This document shows, one piece after another, positions 19,448 to 28,017 of a stretch of DNA of 64,000 bases. The notes beneath the pieces are model-generated. The model saw nothing but the letters and a program-made list of their open reading frames with translations, was not told the origin of the DNA and did not search any database. Source of the stretch: Paraburkholderia sp. Ac-20340 (lineage in GTDB: Bacteria > Pseudomonadota > Gammaproteobacteria > Burkholderiales > Burkholderiaceae); the NCBI RefSeq assembly GCF_017104965.1, contig NZ_JAAGPR010000030.1:1-64000 (forward strand), in the 5' to 3' direction. How positions within the stretch are numbered: the first letter of the stretch is position 1; the number at the start of each line of letters is the position of its first letter. The position numbers and the translations under genes are program-made.

Positions 19448-19558
19448 GTCGGCCGGCGCGAAACGGACGGGCAGTCAGTTTGTTGTGTCGATGTAGCCGG
19501 CGGGCGCCATTGGCGCCGTGCGGGCAGGGATGAACGCTCTCATGCCCAAGGTCGGCCG

Positions 19559-19564
19559 ATTATA
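19559..19564 (-). promoter_or_regulatory. Candidate -10 element of the O-antigen ligase gene
   Basis: On the minus strand the hexamer is a perfect TATAAT, about 112 bases before the ATG at 19447. The -35 is weak (TGCCCG at 17-base spacing). It stands opposite the TATAAT of the divergent GT4 gene. Confidence 0.45.
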
Positions 19565-19660
19565 CCGGAGGCCCTTCCGGCCGGGCAGGACGCTCCGGAA
19601 AAGCCCCGCCCCGCGGGCATTACGCGAACTTTCCAACGGTATCGCGCGAATTGCGGACGA

Positions 19661-19666
19661 TATAAT
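19661..19666 (+). promoter_or_regulatory. Candidate -10 element of the GT4 glycosyltransferase gene
   Basis: A perfect TATAAT lies 46 bases before ATG 19713, giving a leader of about 40 nt. The -35 is poor. Confidence 0.5.
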
Positions 19667-19712
19667 CGGCCCCACGCGATTCCTGCACAAAAAATGACAT
19701 GTCGGACGGTTC

Positions 19713-20813
19713 ATGAAGGTTGGTATTTCTGCAAACGCGCTCAAACATAGCGGCGGGCTGGAACGCTATGCGATGGACCTCGTTCAGGGCCTGGCCGCGC
19801 GCCAGATGCGCCCGGCGTTCTTCGCCCGCAAATTCGATCCGGCGCTTGCCGAATACGCGTTGATCGAGCCCCATCGCATCAACGTTTCGCTGCTGCCCGG
19901 CAAGTTGCGCGACCGCTGGTTCTCGTGGCGCCTCGCCGCGCTGCGCCGCCGCGCGGGCGTGGATGTGCTGATCGGCTGCAACCGGGTCGATTCGTCGGAA
20001 GTGGCGATTTGCGGCGGCACGCATCGGGGTTTCCTGCGCGCGACGCAACGTGCGCTGCGCGGGTCGGATCAGCGCCAGATCGAACTCGAAAGCCGCCAAT
20101 ATGCGCAATCGCGCGTGATCGTCGCGCATTCTGCGCTCATGCGCGAGGAACTCCTCGAACTCTACGGCGTGGACGACGCGAAGATCCGCGTGCTGTGTCC
20201 GCCGGTCGATGGCGCGCGCTTTTCGCCCGTGGACGCCAACGCGCGCGCGGCGCTGCGCAAGCAATACGGCTTTGGCGAGCATGAAACGGTGCTGCTGTTT
20301 CCGTCGAGCAGCCATGCGCGCAAGGGCTTGCCGCTGATCCAGACCGTGGTGGAAGCGCTCGATCTGCCGGTGGTCGTGGCGGTGGCCGGGCGTCCGCCCG
20401 AGCGCACCAGCGAACACGTGCGCTACATCGGCTATGTGAAGGATCTCGAAAACGCCTATCGCGCCGCCGATTACACGATCCTCGCCTCGAAATACGAGCC
20501 GTTTGGTCTGGTCGGCATCGAGTCGGTGATGTGCGGCACGCCGGTGATCTTTTCGTCGAATATCGGTTGCTGCGATGCCATCGACGATCACGCCAAATAC
20601 GTGTTCCGTCCCGATGACGCGGCCGATCTGCGCCGCACGCTCGAAACGGCAGTGGCCGCGCGCGGGCGTCGTATCGCTGGCCCGGCGGTCGCCGGCGGCG
20701 CGCATCCTGCCGTGCGCTACGACGCGAGCGTGGCCGCCCACGTCGATGCGCTGCTCGACCTCGCGGATGAGGTCAAAGCGGTCGTCGCGGCGGACATCGC
20801 TTCGTCACGATAA
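19713..20813 (+). CDS. Family 4 glycosyltransferase (WaaG-like, LPS core)
   Basis: A 366-residue GT-B enzyme beginning MKVGISANALKHSGGLERYA, which is the N-terminal Rossmann start with the acceptor-site GGLERYA. The donor site has LFPSSSHARKG and the E-x7-E motif in YEPFGLVGIESVMCGTPVI. This resembles the WaaG alpha-1,3-glucosyltransferase of the LPS core. Together with the GT2, msbA and ligase genes it makes an LPS assembly locus, although transcribed separately. Donor sugar is not determinable. Confidence 0.82.
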   Translation: MKVGISANALKHSGGLERYAMDLVQGLAARQMRPAFFARKFDPALAEYALIEPHRINVSLLPGKLRDRWFSWRLAALRRRAGVDVLIGCNRVDSSEVAICGGTHRGFLRATQRALRGSDQRQIELESRQYAQSRVIVAHSALMREELLELYGVDDAKIRVLCPPVDGARFSPVDANARAALRKQYGFGEHETVLLFPSSSHARKGLPLIQTVVEALDLPVVVAVAGRPPERTSEHVRYIGYVKDLENAYRAADYTILASKYEPFGLVGIESVMCGTPVIFSSNIGCCDAIDDHAKYVFRPDDAADLRRTLETAVAARGRRIAGPAVAGGAHPAVRYDASVAAHVDALLDLADEVKAVVAADIASSR

Positions 20814-20932
20814 CCGCAGTTGCGCCCGGGTTATCCGGGCGCGCTCGTCATCTGCCCCTTCTGTAACGCCCATCCAGTAAAGGTTTCAGCGATCTTTCCG
20901 AAGTCTGGAAGAGTCTAGTCCAGTCTTAGGGG

Positions 20933-20961
20933 TTAACCCTAGAGATCGATAAGCCTACGAT
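20933..20961 (+). promoter_or_regulatory. Candidate promoter of the DUF4148 gene
   Basis: TTAACC, a 17-base spacer and TACGAT end 67 bases before the ATG at 21029. The -35 sits in the small palindrome AGGGGTTAACCCTAG region. Confidence 0.4.
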
Positions 20962-21028
20962 GCGTACATCGGTCGCATGCACATACCGTCGCACGTCGGC
21001 CGTCTAGTCCAAACTGGAGGTCGTTATC

Positions 21029-21334
21029 ATGAAGTCCCTGATTCAAGCCGTTGCCGTTGCCGCTGCCCTCGTCGTTCCCGTCGCTTCGTTCGCACAGCAA
21101 GCCCCCGTCACCCGCGCCCAGGTGCGCGCCGAGCTGGTCCAGCTCGAACAGGTCGGTTACCACGTCGGTGACGGCGACCAGGTGCACTACCCGGAAGCGA
21201 TTCAGGCCGCCGAAGCCAAGGTTGCCGCGCGTAACGGCAACAGCGCTTACGGCGGTGTCGCGAACGCGTCGGAATCGGGTGTGCGCGGCGCTACGGTGTC
21301 GCAGCAAGACTGGAACGCGATGTACACGCGCTAA
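21029..21334 (+). CDS. DUF4148 family secreted protein
   Basis: A 101-residue protein with a Sec signal peptide (MKSLIQAVAVAAALVVPVAS, cleavage after FAQ or nearby) and a short mature part starting PVTRAQVRAELVQLEQVGY, the signature of DUF4148. The family is abundant in Burkholderia and relatives, often in many paralogues induced by stress or host contact, and has no known activity. CTGGAGG is well placed before the ATG. It is monocistronic. Confidence 0.9.
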   Translation: MKSLIQAVAVAAALVVPVASFAQQAPVTRAQVRAELVQLEQVGYHVGDGDQVHYPEAIQAAEAKVAARNGNSAYGGVANASESGVRGATVSQQDWNAMYTR

Positions 21335-21496
21335 GCGCCTGAGCGTTCAAGCGCAAGAAGTAACGCGTCGCGCCGCGGGAGGGCAGCGCAACGCGTAGTG
21401 AACTGGAGAGCGGCTGGCGGCGTCAGGCGAGTGCCTGAAAGCTCAGAGCGCCGGCCGCATCGAAAGATACCTCCACCGTCGGTTCGCCGATGGTTT

Positions 21497-21531
21497 CGCC
21501 CGGGCACGGAATGGGTGTCCGGGCGCTTTTT
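21497..21531 (+). terminator. Terminator downstream of the DUF4148 gene
   Basis: GCCCGGGCAC and GTGTCCGGGC pair around GGAATGG, followed by GCTTTTTCC. It lies about 165 bases after the stop. A second perfect 10-bp hairpin (GAAGGCCGCC / GGCGGCCTTC, about 21535-21566) sits between it and the convergent mnmH gene. Confidence 0.75.
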
Positions 21532-21585
21532 CCTGAAGGCCGCCTGGCAGTTTGCTGGCGGCCTTCGTGTATGTCGGGCGGCGGC

Positions 21586-22662
21586 TTACGGCTGCGCGGT
21601 GGTTGCCGTCAGATCGACGCCTTCGAGTTGTGCGAGCAGAGCACGCGCCTCGTCGAGCGGATCGGCCGACATCGGATGGAAGGTGAAGCGCGGCGAGCGT
21701 TCGAGCGCGGCGAAATGCTTGCGCGTGCTGCGCGTGTAGGCGGGATCGTAGTGCTGCGTCACCAGCGCTTCGGACAGCTCCGCGCGCCGGTCTTCGTCGA
21801 GCAACTGGCACCACGACGCGATGCGCTCGCGCCCATGCAGCGGCGTGAGCTTGAGCAACTGCTCGCGGAAGTACTCGCGCTCGGCGAGCAGATGACCGTA
21901 TTCCTCCAGCAGCAGCGCCACGCGCTCCTCCTGCGCCACCTGCACGACCACGCAAGGCGCGCCGTGCAGACCTTCGACCAGCGTGATCGGCAAGGTGATC
22001 GCGCCGATGCGCCGGCTTTCCGCCTCGACGAACACCGGCCGCGCCGCGTCGAACGCGTGAAACTGCTGCACGAGCGAAGTATCGAAGGCCTTTTGCGGCG
22101 GCTGCGCGCGCGAGGGCAGCGCCCCGAGCAGCGAACCGCGATGCGCGGCGAGCGCTTCCAGATCGAGCGTCTGCGCGCCGGCCTGGCCGAGCGCGTGCAG
22201 CAGACGCGTCTTGCCGCTGCCCGTGGGGCCGGTCAGCACGATATAGCGATACTGCTTCGGCAAGGCATCGAGCGCTTCGAGCACACTGCCGCGATACGCC
22301 TTGTAGCCGCCTTCGAGCTGCCGCGCGCGCCAGCCGATCATGTTGAACATCGCCGTCATCGAACCGGAGCGCTTGCCGCCGCGCCAGCAATAGATGAGCG
22401 GGCGCCAGTTGCGCGGCCGGTCGGCGAAGGTGGTGTCCAGATGCTTCGCGATATTGCGCGCGGCGAGGGCCGCGCCCACGCGCGTGGCGTCGAACGGCGA
22501 CTGCTTGTAAAGCGTCCCGACGATCACACGCTCCTCGTTGCTGAGGACCGGCGCGTTGATGGCGCCGGGGACGTGATCTTCGGCAAATTCGAGCGGCGTG
22601 CGCACGTCGACGACTTCGTCGAATTCGCCGAGCTGGGACAGGGTGACGCGCTGGTGATTCAA
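21586..22662 (-). CDS. mnmH: tRNA 2-selenouridine synthase
   Basis: A 358-residue MnmH/SelU protein, which replaces the sulfur of 2-thiouridine at tRNA position 34 with selenium via a geranylated intermediate. It has an N-terminal rhodanese domain with the catalytic cysteine in YCWRGGKRSG and a C-terminal P-loop domain with GPTGSGKTRLL. Length fits the family (about 364). The start is taken as TTG 22662, with GGAG 8 bases upstream. It follows rng by 38 bases and ends the long minus-strand run. The presence of mnmH implies selenophosphate use in this organism. Confidence 0.9.
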   Translation of the reverse strand: MNHQRVTLSQLGEFDEVVDVRTPLEFAEDHVPGAINAPVLSNEERVIVGTLYKQSPFDATRVGAALAARNIAKHLDTTFADRPRNWRPLIYCWRGGKRSGSMTAMFNMIGWRARQLEGGYKAYRGSVLEALDALPKQYRYIVLTGPTGSGKTRLLHALGQAGAQTLDLEALAAHRGSLLGALPSRAQPPQKAFDTSLVQQFHAFDAARPVFVEAESRRIGAITLPITLVEGLHGAPCVVVQVAQEERVALLLEEYGHLLAEREYFREQLLKLTPLHGRERIASWCQLLDEDRRAELSEALVTQHYDPAYTRSTRKHFAALERSPRFTFHPMSADPLDEARALLAQLEGVDLTATTAQP

Positions 22663-22700
22663 CTGCGGTACTCCGGTGGGGCAGGGACGGGGTGCGTGAT

Positions 22701-24170
22701 TTACATCAGCACGATGTCGTACTGCTCCTGACTCAAATTCGACTCCACCTGCAGCGAAACCGGCTTGCCGATAAAGTCGATCAACATGGCCAGATGCTGC
22801 GATTCCTCTTCGAGGAACAGATCGATCACCTGCTGCGACGCCACCACGCGGAACTCGCGCGGATTGAACTGTCGCGACTCGCGCAGGATTTCGCGCAACA
22901 CGTCGTAGCACACGGTCCGCGAGGTCTTCACCTGGCCCTTGCCCAGACACGTCGGGCACGGCTCGCACAGCACATGCGCGAGCGATTCGCGCGTGCGCTT
23001 GCGCGTCATCTCAACCAGACCGAGCTGCGAGAAACCGTTCACGGTCACGCGCGTGCGATCGCGCGAGAGCGCTTTCTTCAGCTCGCCGAGCACCTGGTCG
23101 CGATGCTCCAGGTTCTCCATATCGATGAAGTCGATGATGATCACGCCGCCGAGGTTGCGCAGCCGCAACTGGCGCGCGATCGTATGCGCCGCTTCGAGAT
23201 TGGTCTTGAAGATCGTGTCGTCGAAATTGCGCGCGCCCACGTAACCGCCCGTGTTCACGTCGATGGTCGTCATCGCCTCGGTCTGGTCGATCACCAGATA
23301 GCCGCCCGATTTCAGATCGACACGGCGCGACAGCGCGCGCTGGATTTCGGCCTCGATGTTGTAGAGGTCGAACAGCGGCCGCTCGCCCGTGTAGTGATGC
23401 AGCTTGGGCGACACCGCAGGCGTGAATTCGCGCGCGAAATCCGTGAGTTTCTGGAACGTTTCGCGCGAATCGATCTGGATGCGCGTGGTCTCGTCGTTGA
23501 CGAAATCGCGCAGCACGCGCTGACCCAGATTCAGATCCTGGTAGAGCAGGCTGGTCGCGGGCAGGCGCTGCGCCTGCGCGAGTATCGTCGCCCACGTCTT
23601 GCGCAGATAGGCGACATCGGCGCCCAGTTCTTCGCTCGTGGCGTCTTCGGCGATCGTGCGCACGATGTAGCCGCCTTTCTCGTCGGCGGGCAGCACGGCG
23701 GTCAGACGCGCGCGCACGGCTTCGCGCTCGGCCTCGCTCTCGATCTTCTGCGAGATGCCGATATGCGGCTCCTGCGGCAGATACACGAGCGTGCGGCCCG
23801 CGATGCTCACCTGCGTGGAGAGCCTTGCGCCCTTGGTGCCGATCGGGTCTTTCACGACCTGCACCATCAGCGTCTGGCCTTCGAAGACGGTCTTTTCGAT
23901 CGGCTGATGATGAGCCGCCGTGTGCGGCTCGCCCGCGAGACGCGGATGCCAGATATCGGCCACATGGAGGAACGCGGCGCGTTCCAGACCGATGTCGATA
24001 AAGGCCGACTGCATGCCGGGCAGCACGCGCACGACCTTGCCGAGATACACGTTGCCGACGCGTCCGCGCGACTGCGTGCGCTCGACGTGAAGCTCCTGTA
24101 CTGCGCCTTGCTGGACCAACGCAACACGCGTCTCCTGAGGCGTGACGTTGATCAGGATTTCTTCGTTCAT
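22701..24170 (-). CDS. rng: Ribonuclease G
   Basis: A 489-residue RNase E/G family endonuclease that matures the 5' end of 16S rRNA and decays mRNA. It begins MNEEILINVTPQETRVALV, followed by the S1-like segment (RGRVGNVYLGKVVRVLPGMQ). The catalytic part has VIIIDFIDME, with the two metal-binding aspartates, and the zinc-link CPTCLGKG. The length is that of RNase G, with no RNase E scaffold tail. It starts 8 bases after maf stops, so they are co-transcribed. Confidence 0.96.
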   Translation of the reverse strand: MNEEILINVTPQETRVALVQQGAVQELHVERTQSRGRVGNVYLGKVVRVLPGMQSAFIDIGLERAAFLHVADIWHPRLAGEPHTAAHHQPIEKTVFEGQTLMVQVVKDPIGTKGARLSTQVSIAGRTLVYLPQEPHIGISQKIESEAEREAVRARLTAVLPADEKGGYIVRTIAEDATSEELGADVAYLRKTWATILAQAQRLPATSLLYQDLNLGQRVLRDFVNDETTRIQIDSRETFQKLTDFAREFTPAVSPKLHHYTGERPLFDLYNIEAEIQRALSRRVDLKSGGYLVIDQTEAMTTIDVNTGGYVGARNFDDTIFKTNLEAAHTIARQLRLRNLGGVIIIDFIDMENLEHRDQVLGELKKALSRDRTRVTVNGFSQLGLVEMTRKRTRESLAHVLCEPCPTCLGKGQVKTSRTVCYDVLREILRESRQFNPREFRVVASQQVIDLFLEEESQHLAMLIDFIGKPVSLQVESNLSQEQYDIVLM

Positions 24171-24178
24171 GATTGGTT

Positions 24179-24802
24179 TTAGAAGTCGATGCCCGCGGCG
24201 CGCAAGAGGGCGGCCGTTTCAAAAAGTGGCAAACCCATGATACCCGAATAGGACCCGTCGATTCGCTCGATGAATTCGGCAGCGCGGCCCTGGATGCCAT
24301 ATGCGCCGGCCTTGCCGAACGGTTCGTTGCTCGCCACGTAGCGCGCGATCGCTGCGGGCAGCGCGGCCGCGAAGCGCACGTGCGAGCGCGACACCGCAAC
24401 GGGCAGGCACACGCCTTCGGCATTGACGACGGCCACGGCGGTGAGCACTTCGTGCTCGCGGCCAGCGAGGCGTTCGAGCATGGCGAAGGCGTCGGCGGCG
24501 TCGTGCGGCTTGCCGAGTATATGGCCGTCGATGCTCACTGTGGTATCGGCGGTGAGGATCGGTGCGTGCGCATGGGCGCCCGCCACCAGTCGCGCGCGCG
24601 CGGCATCGGCCTTGGCGGCGCAGACGCGCTCGACATAGACGGCGGCGGTTTCGCCGGGCAGCACGGTTTCGAGCGCTTCGGCGTCTTCGTCGGGACGCGG
24701 CAGCAATAGCTCGAAACGCACGCCGAGCTGCTGCAGCAGCTCCTGGCGGCGCGGGCTCTGCGAGGCGAGATAGACGAACGGATAGGTCGCGGAGAGGGTC
24801 AT
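24179..24802 (-). CDS. maf: Maf-family nucleoside triphosphate pyrophosphatase
   Basis: A 207-residue Maf protein. It has the family start VYLASQSPRRQELLQQLG, the catalytic base region ILTADTTVSIDG, and the GAYGIQGRAAEFI loop near the C-terminus. This set resembles the dTTP/UTP pyrophosphatases (YhdE type) that remove modified or excess nucleotides; an effect on septum formation has been reported for Maf. It sits between rlmH and rng in a conserved order. The 176 bases upstream hold a GAGCGCCCGG / CCGGGCGCTC hairpin without a U-tract. Confidence 0.93.
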   Translation of the reverse strand: MTLSATYPFVYLASQSPRRQELLQQLGVRFELLLPRPDEDAEALETVLPGETAAVYVERVCAAKADAARARLVAGAHAHAPILTADTTVSIDGHILGKPHDAADAFAMLERLAGREHEVLTAVAVVNAEGVCLPVAVSRSHVRFAAALPAAIARYVASNEPFGKAGAYGIQGRAAEFIERIDGSYSGIMGLPLFETAALLRAAGIDF

Positions 24803-24978
24803 CGGGGCGTTTTACGTCTTGATGAGGCGAAATTCGGATGAGCGCCCGGCTTATGCCCGGGCGCTCCCTCGTGCATCGAAAGCGGGCGCGCAGTGTCAGC
24901 TGCGACGAATCGGACCGGCACGCCGCAGATGCGGAATGCATGGCCCGATGCGTGCTTCAGCCGCTACTCGACGCGGGT

Positions 24979-25449
24979 TCAAACGCGATGATAGGGGTGA
25001 TTCTGGGTAATGGTCCAGGCGCGGTAAAGCTGCTCCGCGAGCAGCACGCGCACCATCGCATGCGGAAGGGTCAGGGAGGAGAGGCGCAGCAGCGTGTCGG
25101 CACGCGCCTTGAGCTGCGGATCGAGCCCGTCCGCGCCGCCGATCAGGAACGCCACGTCGCGCCCGTCCTGCTGCCAGCCCGGCAGCGCCTGGGCGAGCTG
25201 CATCGTGGTCCAGTCCTTACCGCGTTCATCGAGCGCGACGATGCGCGCGTTCTTCGGCAAGGCCGCTTCGATGCGCGTGCGCTCGGCGGCCATCACGCTT
25301 TCGGCGGAACGGCCCGACGAGCGCTGCTCGGGCTTCACTTCGCGCAACTCGATGCGCAGCTCGGGCGGCATGCGCTTCGTGTACTCCTCGAAGCCTTCGG
25401 CGATCCAGTCCGGCATCTTGTGGCCGACGGCGACGATATGCAGTTTCAT
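24979..25449 (-). CDS. rlmH: 23S rRNA (pseudouridine-1915 N3) methyltransferase
   Basis: A 156-residue SPOUT methyltransferase that methylates pseudouridine 1915 in helix 69 of the 70S ribosome. It starts MKLHIVAVGHKMPDWI. The SAM-knot shows VALDERGKDW, then the FLIGGADGLD motif, and ends with RVLLAEQLYRAWTI followed by the YHR C-terminus. Length and pattern are exact for RlmH. It directly follows rsfS, as in many bacteria. Confidence 0.97.
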   Translation of the reverse strand: MKLHIVAVGHKMPDWIAEGFEEYTKRMPPELRIELREVKPEQRSSGRSAESVMAAERTRIEAALPKNARIVALDERGKDWTTMQLAQALPGWQQDGRDVAFLIGGADGLDPQLKARADTLLRLSSLTLPHAMVRVLLAEQLYRAWTITQNHPYHRV

Positions 25450-25479
25450 GTGGCAGGGGAGTGCGAACGTGCGACTGGC

Positions 25480-25947
25480 TTACTTCGCGCTCTTGCGCGC
25501 AGCCGTCTTGCGGGCGGGTTTCTTCGCCTCGGCCGGCGCTTCTGCGTCTTCGTCTTCCTCGTCCATCGGCTCGCTCGGACGCGCGCCCGCGAAGCCCGTG
25601 TTGGCCGCGAGCTTCAGACGCACCGGCTTGTCGCCCCAGATTTCTTCGAGGTTGTAGTACTGGCGCAGCGCCGGTTGCAGGATGTGGACGACCGCGTCGC
25701 CGCAATCCACCAGCACCCATTCGCCGATGTCTTCGCCTTCCGTGCTGATGATGTCGCCGCCGGCTTCCTTGACCGCCTCGCGCACGCTCGAAGCGAGCGC
25801 CTTGGTCTGGCGGTTCGAGGTGCCGCTCGCGACGATCACGCGGTCGAACAGCTCGGTCAGATGGCTCGTGTTGAAGACGCGGATGTCCTGCGCCTTGACG
25901 TCTTCCAGAGCGTCGACGATGGTGCGTTGAAGTTTGCGGATGTCCAT
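25480..25947 (-). CDS. rsfS: Ribosomal silencing factor RsfS
   Basis: A 155-residue RsfS/Iojap protein, which binds L14 and blocks subunit joining when nutrients are short. The conserved domain runs from MDIRKLQRTIVDALED through ASGTSNRQTKALA and EGEDIGEWVLVDCGDAVVHI to YYNLEEIWGD. A roughly 45-residue acidic then Lys/Ala-rich tail (DEEDEDAEAP, KKPARKTAARKSAK) follows; such a histone-H1-like tail is beyond the core fold. ATG 25947 is 2 bases after the nadD stop, so 16 upstream codons in frame are discarded. Confidence 0.95.
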   Translation of the reverse strand: MDIRKLQRTIVDALEDVKAQDIRVFNTSHLTELFDRVIVASGTSNRQTKALASSVREAVKEAGGDIISTEGEDIGEWVLVDCGDAVVHILQPALRQYYNLEEIWGDKPVRLKLAANTGFAGARPSEPMDEEDEDAEAPAEAKKPARKTAARKSAK

Positions 25948-25949
25948 AT

Positions 25950-26684
25950 TTACCCGTGGTGCCTGTACAGATGATGTTGATGAATATAGTCCCACACGGT
26001 TGCGGGGACCTTGCCGGCGGCCAGGCCGCCAGGCGTCGTTGTGGGTGTCGCTGATGCTGACGTTGCAGCCCGCGCGTCCTGCGCGCCGAGCGCATGGCGG
26101 ATTTCAGTCGCCGACACGTCGAGCGCCAGCGTCTCGTCGATCAGCAGATGGCCGCAGCGCGTGGCCGCGAGCGTGGCGGCGTCGGCGCGGCGCGTGGCCA
26201 CGGCGGCGCCCACCGCGGGCGGCAGCGCTGCGAAATCGAAGCCGGGGCGGCTCGCCACGCCCAGATGCGCGAGCGCGAACAACTCGCGCCATTCGTGCCA
26301 CGAATCCAGATGCAACAGTTGATCCGCGCCCATCAGCAGCGTGAGCGCGGCAGCGGCATTGCTGTCATTCTTCGCGCGCCAGCGGCGCAGCGTTTCCACC
26401 GTGTAGGTGGGTCCGTCGTGCTCGATCTCGTCGGCGTCGACCGTGACCGTCACGCCCGGCATGGCCAGCGTGGCGGCCGCCAGACGCGTCATGGCGAGCC
26501 GATGCCCGGCCGCGCTCACCCCGGGCTTTTGCCAGGGCTGACCGGCGGGCAGCAGAATCACTTCGGTCAGATCGAGCACGCGGGCGAAATGGCGCGCGAG
26601 CGCCAGATGGCCTTCGTGGATCGGATCGAAGGTGCCGCCGAGCAGGCCGACACGGCGCGCGAGGGGAGCGGGGGAGATCGTCAC
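25950..26684 (-). CDS. nadD: Nicotinate-nucleotide adenylyltransferase
   Basis: A 244-residue enzyme that joins nicotinate mononucleotide to ATP in NAD synthesis. It has the nucleotidyltransferase start RVGLLGGTFDPIHEGHLALA and the LMGADQLLHLDSW motif. The ISSTxIR-type motif appears as DVSATEIRHAL, with a 25-residue Ala/Thr-rich insertion after it that is absent from short homologues. GTG 26684 lies 4 bases past the hemF stop, giving the right length; the frame itself is open to 26873 inside hemF. Confidence 0.93.
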   Translation of the reverse strand: MTISPAPLARRVGLLGGTFDPIHEGHLALARHFARVLDLTEVILLPAGQPWQKPGVSAAGHRLAMTRLAAATLAMPGVTVTVDADEIEHDGPTYTVETLRRWRAKNDSNAAAALTLLMGADQLLHLDSWHEWRELFALAHLGVASRPGFDFAALPPAVGAAVATRRADAATLAATRCGHLLIDETLALDVSATEIRHALGAQDARAATSASATPTTTPGGLAAGKVPATVWDYIHQHHLYRHHG

Positions 26685-26688
26685 AGGG

Positions 26689-27642
26689 TCAGATCCAGTC
26701 GCGAACCGGCAGGAAGTCGCTGTAAAGGCGCGCTTCCGGCGTGCCCGCTTCGGGCTGCCAGTCGTAGCGCCAGCTTGCGCCCGGCGGCATCGACATGAGG
26801 ATCGATTCGGTGCGCCCGCCGCTTTGCAGGCCGAAATGCGTGCCACGGTCCCAGACGAGATTGAACTCGACATAGCGGCCGCGCCGGTATGCCTGGAATT
26901 CGCGCTCGGCTTCGCCGTACGGCAGCGTGCGGCGCTGCTCGATGATCGGCAGATAGGCCTTCAGAAAGCCATCGCCGACGCTGCGCAGCATCGCGAACGC
27001 CTGCTCGAAACCGCCTTCGGCAAAATCGTCGAAGAAGATGCCGCCCACGCCGCGCGCTTCGTTGCGGTGCTTGAGGAAGAAGTAGTCGTCGCACCAGCGC
27101 TTGAAGCGCGGGTAGAGATCGTCGCCATAAGGCGCGAGCGCATCGCGGCAGACGCGGTGAAAGTGCTGCGCGTCTTCCTCGAAGCCGTAATAAGGCGTCA
27201 GATCCATGCCGCCGCCGAACCAGAACACCGGCGCTTCGCCGGCTTTGGTCGCCATCAGCATGCGCACGTTCATGTGCACGGTCGGGCAGTACGGATTGCG
27301 CGGATGCAGCACGAGCGACACGCCCATCGCCTCGAAACCGCGGCCGTTCAGTTCGGGCCGCGCAGCCGTGGCCGAAGGCGGCAGGGCGTCGCCCTGCACA
27401 TCCGAAAAGCCGATGCCCGCGCGCTCGAAAAACTGGCCGTTTTCGAGGATGCGCGTGCAGCCGCCGCCGCGCAGCTTTTCGCCGGGCGCGCGCTGCCACG
27501 CGTCGGTGGCGAAGGGCGTGCCGTCGAAGGCGCCGAGCGCATCGGCGATCTGCGTCTGCAGGCCGGCCAGCCAGGCGCGCACGGCGGCGCTGTCAGGCGT
27601 GGCACCGGCGGGCGCCACGGCGGTTTGAATCGTTTCGGTCAT
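26689..27642 (-). CDS. hemF: Oxygen-dependent coproporphyrinogen III oxidase
   Basis: A 317-residue HemF that converts coproporphyrinogen III to protoporphyrinogen IX with O2. Conserved stretches include HPRNPYCPTVHMNVR, FWFGGGMDLTPYYGFEED, GVGGIFFDDF and RRGRYVEFNLVWDRGTHFGL. ATG 27642 (METETIQ-type start MTETIQ) gives the family length plus a short N-terminal extension; the frame is open 42 codons further. It is the first gene of the hemF-nadD-rsfS run and needs its own promoter in the 375-base gap upstream. Confidence 0.95.
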   Translation of the reverse strand: MTETIQTAVAPAGATPDSAAVRAWLAGLQTQIADALGAFDGTPFATDAWQRAPGEKLRGGGCTRILENGQFFERAGIGFSDVQGDALPPSATAARPELNGRGFEAMGVSLVLHPRNPYCPTVHMNVRMLMATKAGEAPVFWFGGGMDLTPYYGFEEDAQHFHRVCRDALAPYGDDLYPRFKRWCDDYFFLKHRNEARGVGGIFFDDFAEGGFEQAFAMLRSVGDGFLKAYLPIIEQRRTLPYGEAEREFQAYRRGRYVEFNLVWDRGTHFGLQSGGRTESILMSMPPGASWRYDWQPEAGTPEARLYSDFLPVRDWI

Positions 27643-28017
27643 CGATGAAAGGGCGTTCGCGGCTGATAGCCGGCGCGGCGCCAGGATTACTTCGGATTCG
27701 GAATGCAGACCGCGCGTGGAGCGGTTCAGTCGGCGTTCGGATGCTGTAAAAGTATCCGTTCTGCCCAAGTTTACGCCGATCTGCGCGGGTTAAGCCCTTT
27801 GCGCGGCCCCTTGAGCGGCGTTCCGGCCGCCTGTTGGGGCCGGATGGCGTTCGAGAGTTCGCGGGGGTGGCCGATCACGGAGAGCGGCCCAACCGCGCGG
27901 CGTGCCCATGCGTCCTGCTGCACTCCTGCAACACGGAGCAGCGTCAAGCCGCATGGGCACACCGCGAGCCGGGCGCCTGCTTGCGACCGAAGCCGCGAGC
28001 GAGCGCCCGTCAATGCC
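27643..28017. other. Intergenic region between purD and hemF
   Basis: About 375 bases with no supportable gene. It contains nested inverted repeats around 27806-27842 (GCGGCCCC with GGGGCCG, enclosing GCGGC / GCCGC) that may end purD transcription, but there is no U-tract. A hemF promoter should lie in 27643-27780; I could not fix it. Confidence 0.35.

Noticed and set aside
22692..24182. A 496-codon plus-strand frame over rng
   Set aside because: A shadow of RNase G; low-complexity Arg/His/Ala translation with no motif.
24840..24866. GC-rich hairpins without U-tracts (also near 3085, 3116 and 20823) as a repeat family
   Set aside because: They share CGCCCGG-type stems, but sequence and loops differ; too little to claim a dispersed repeat.
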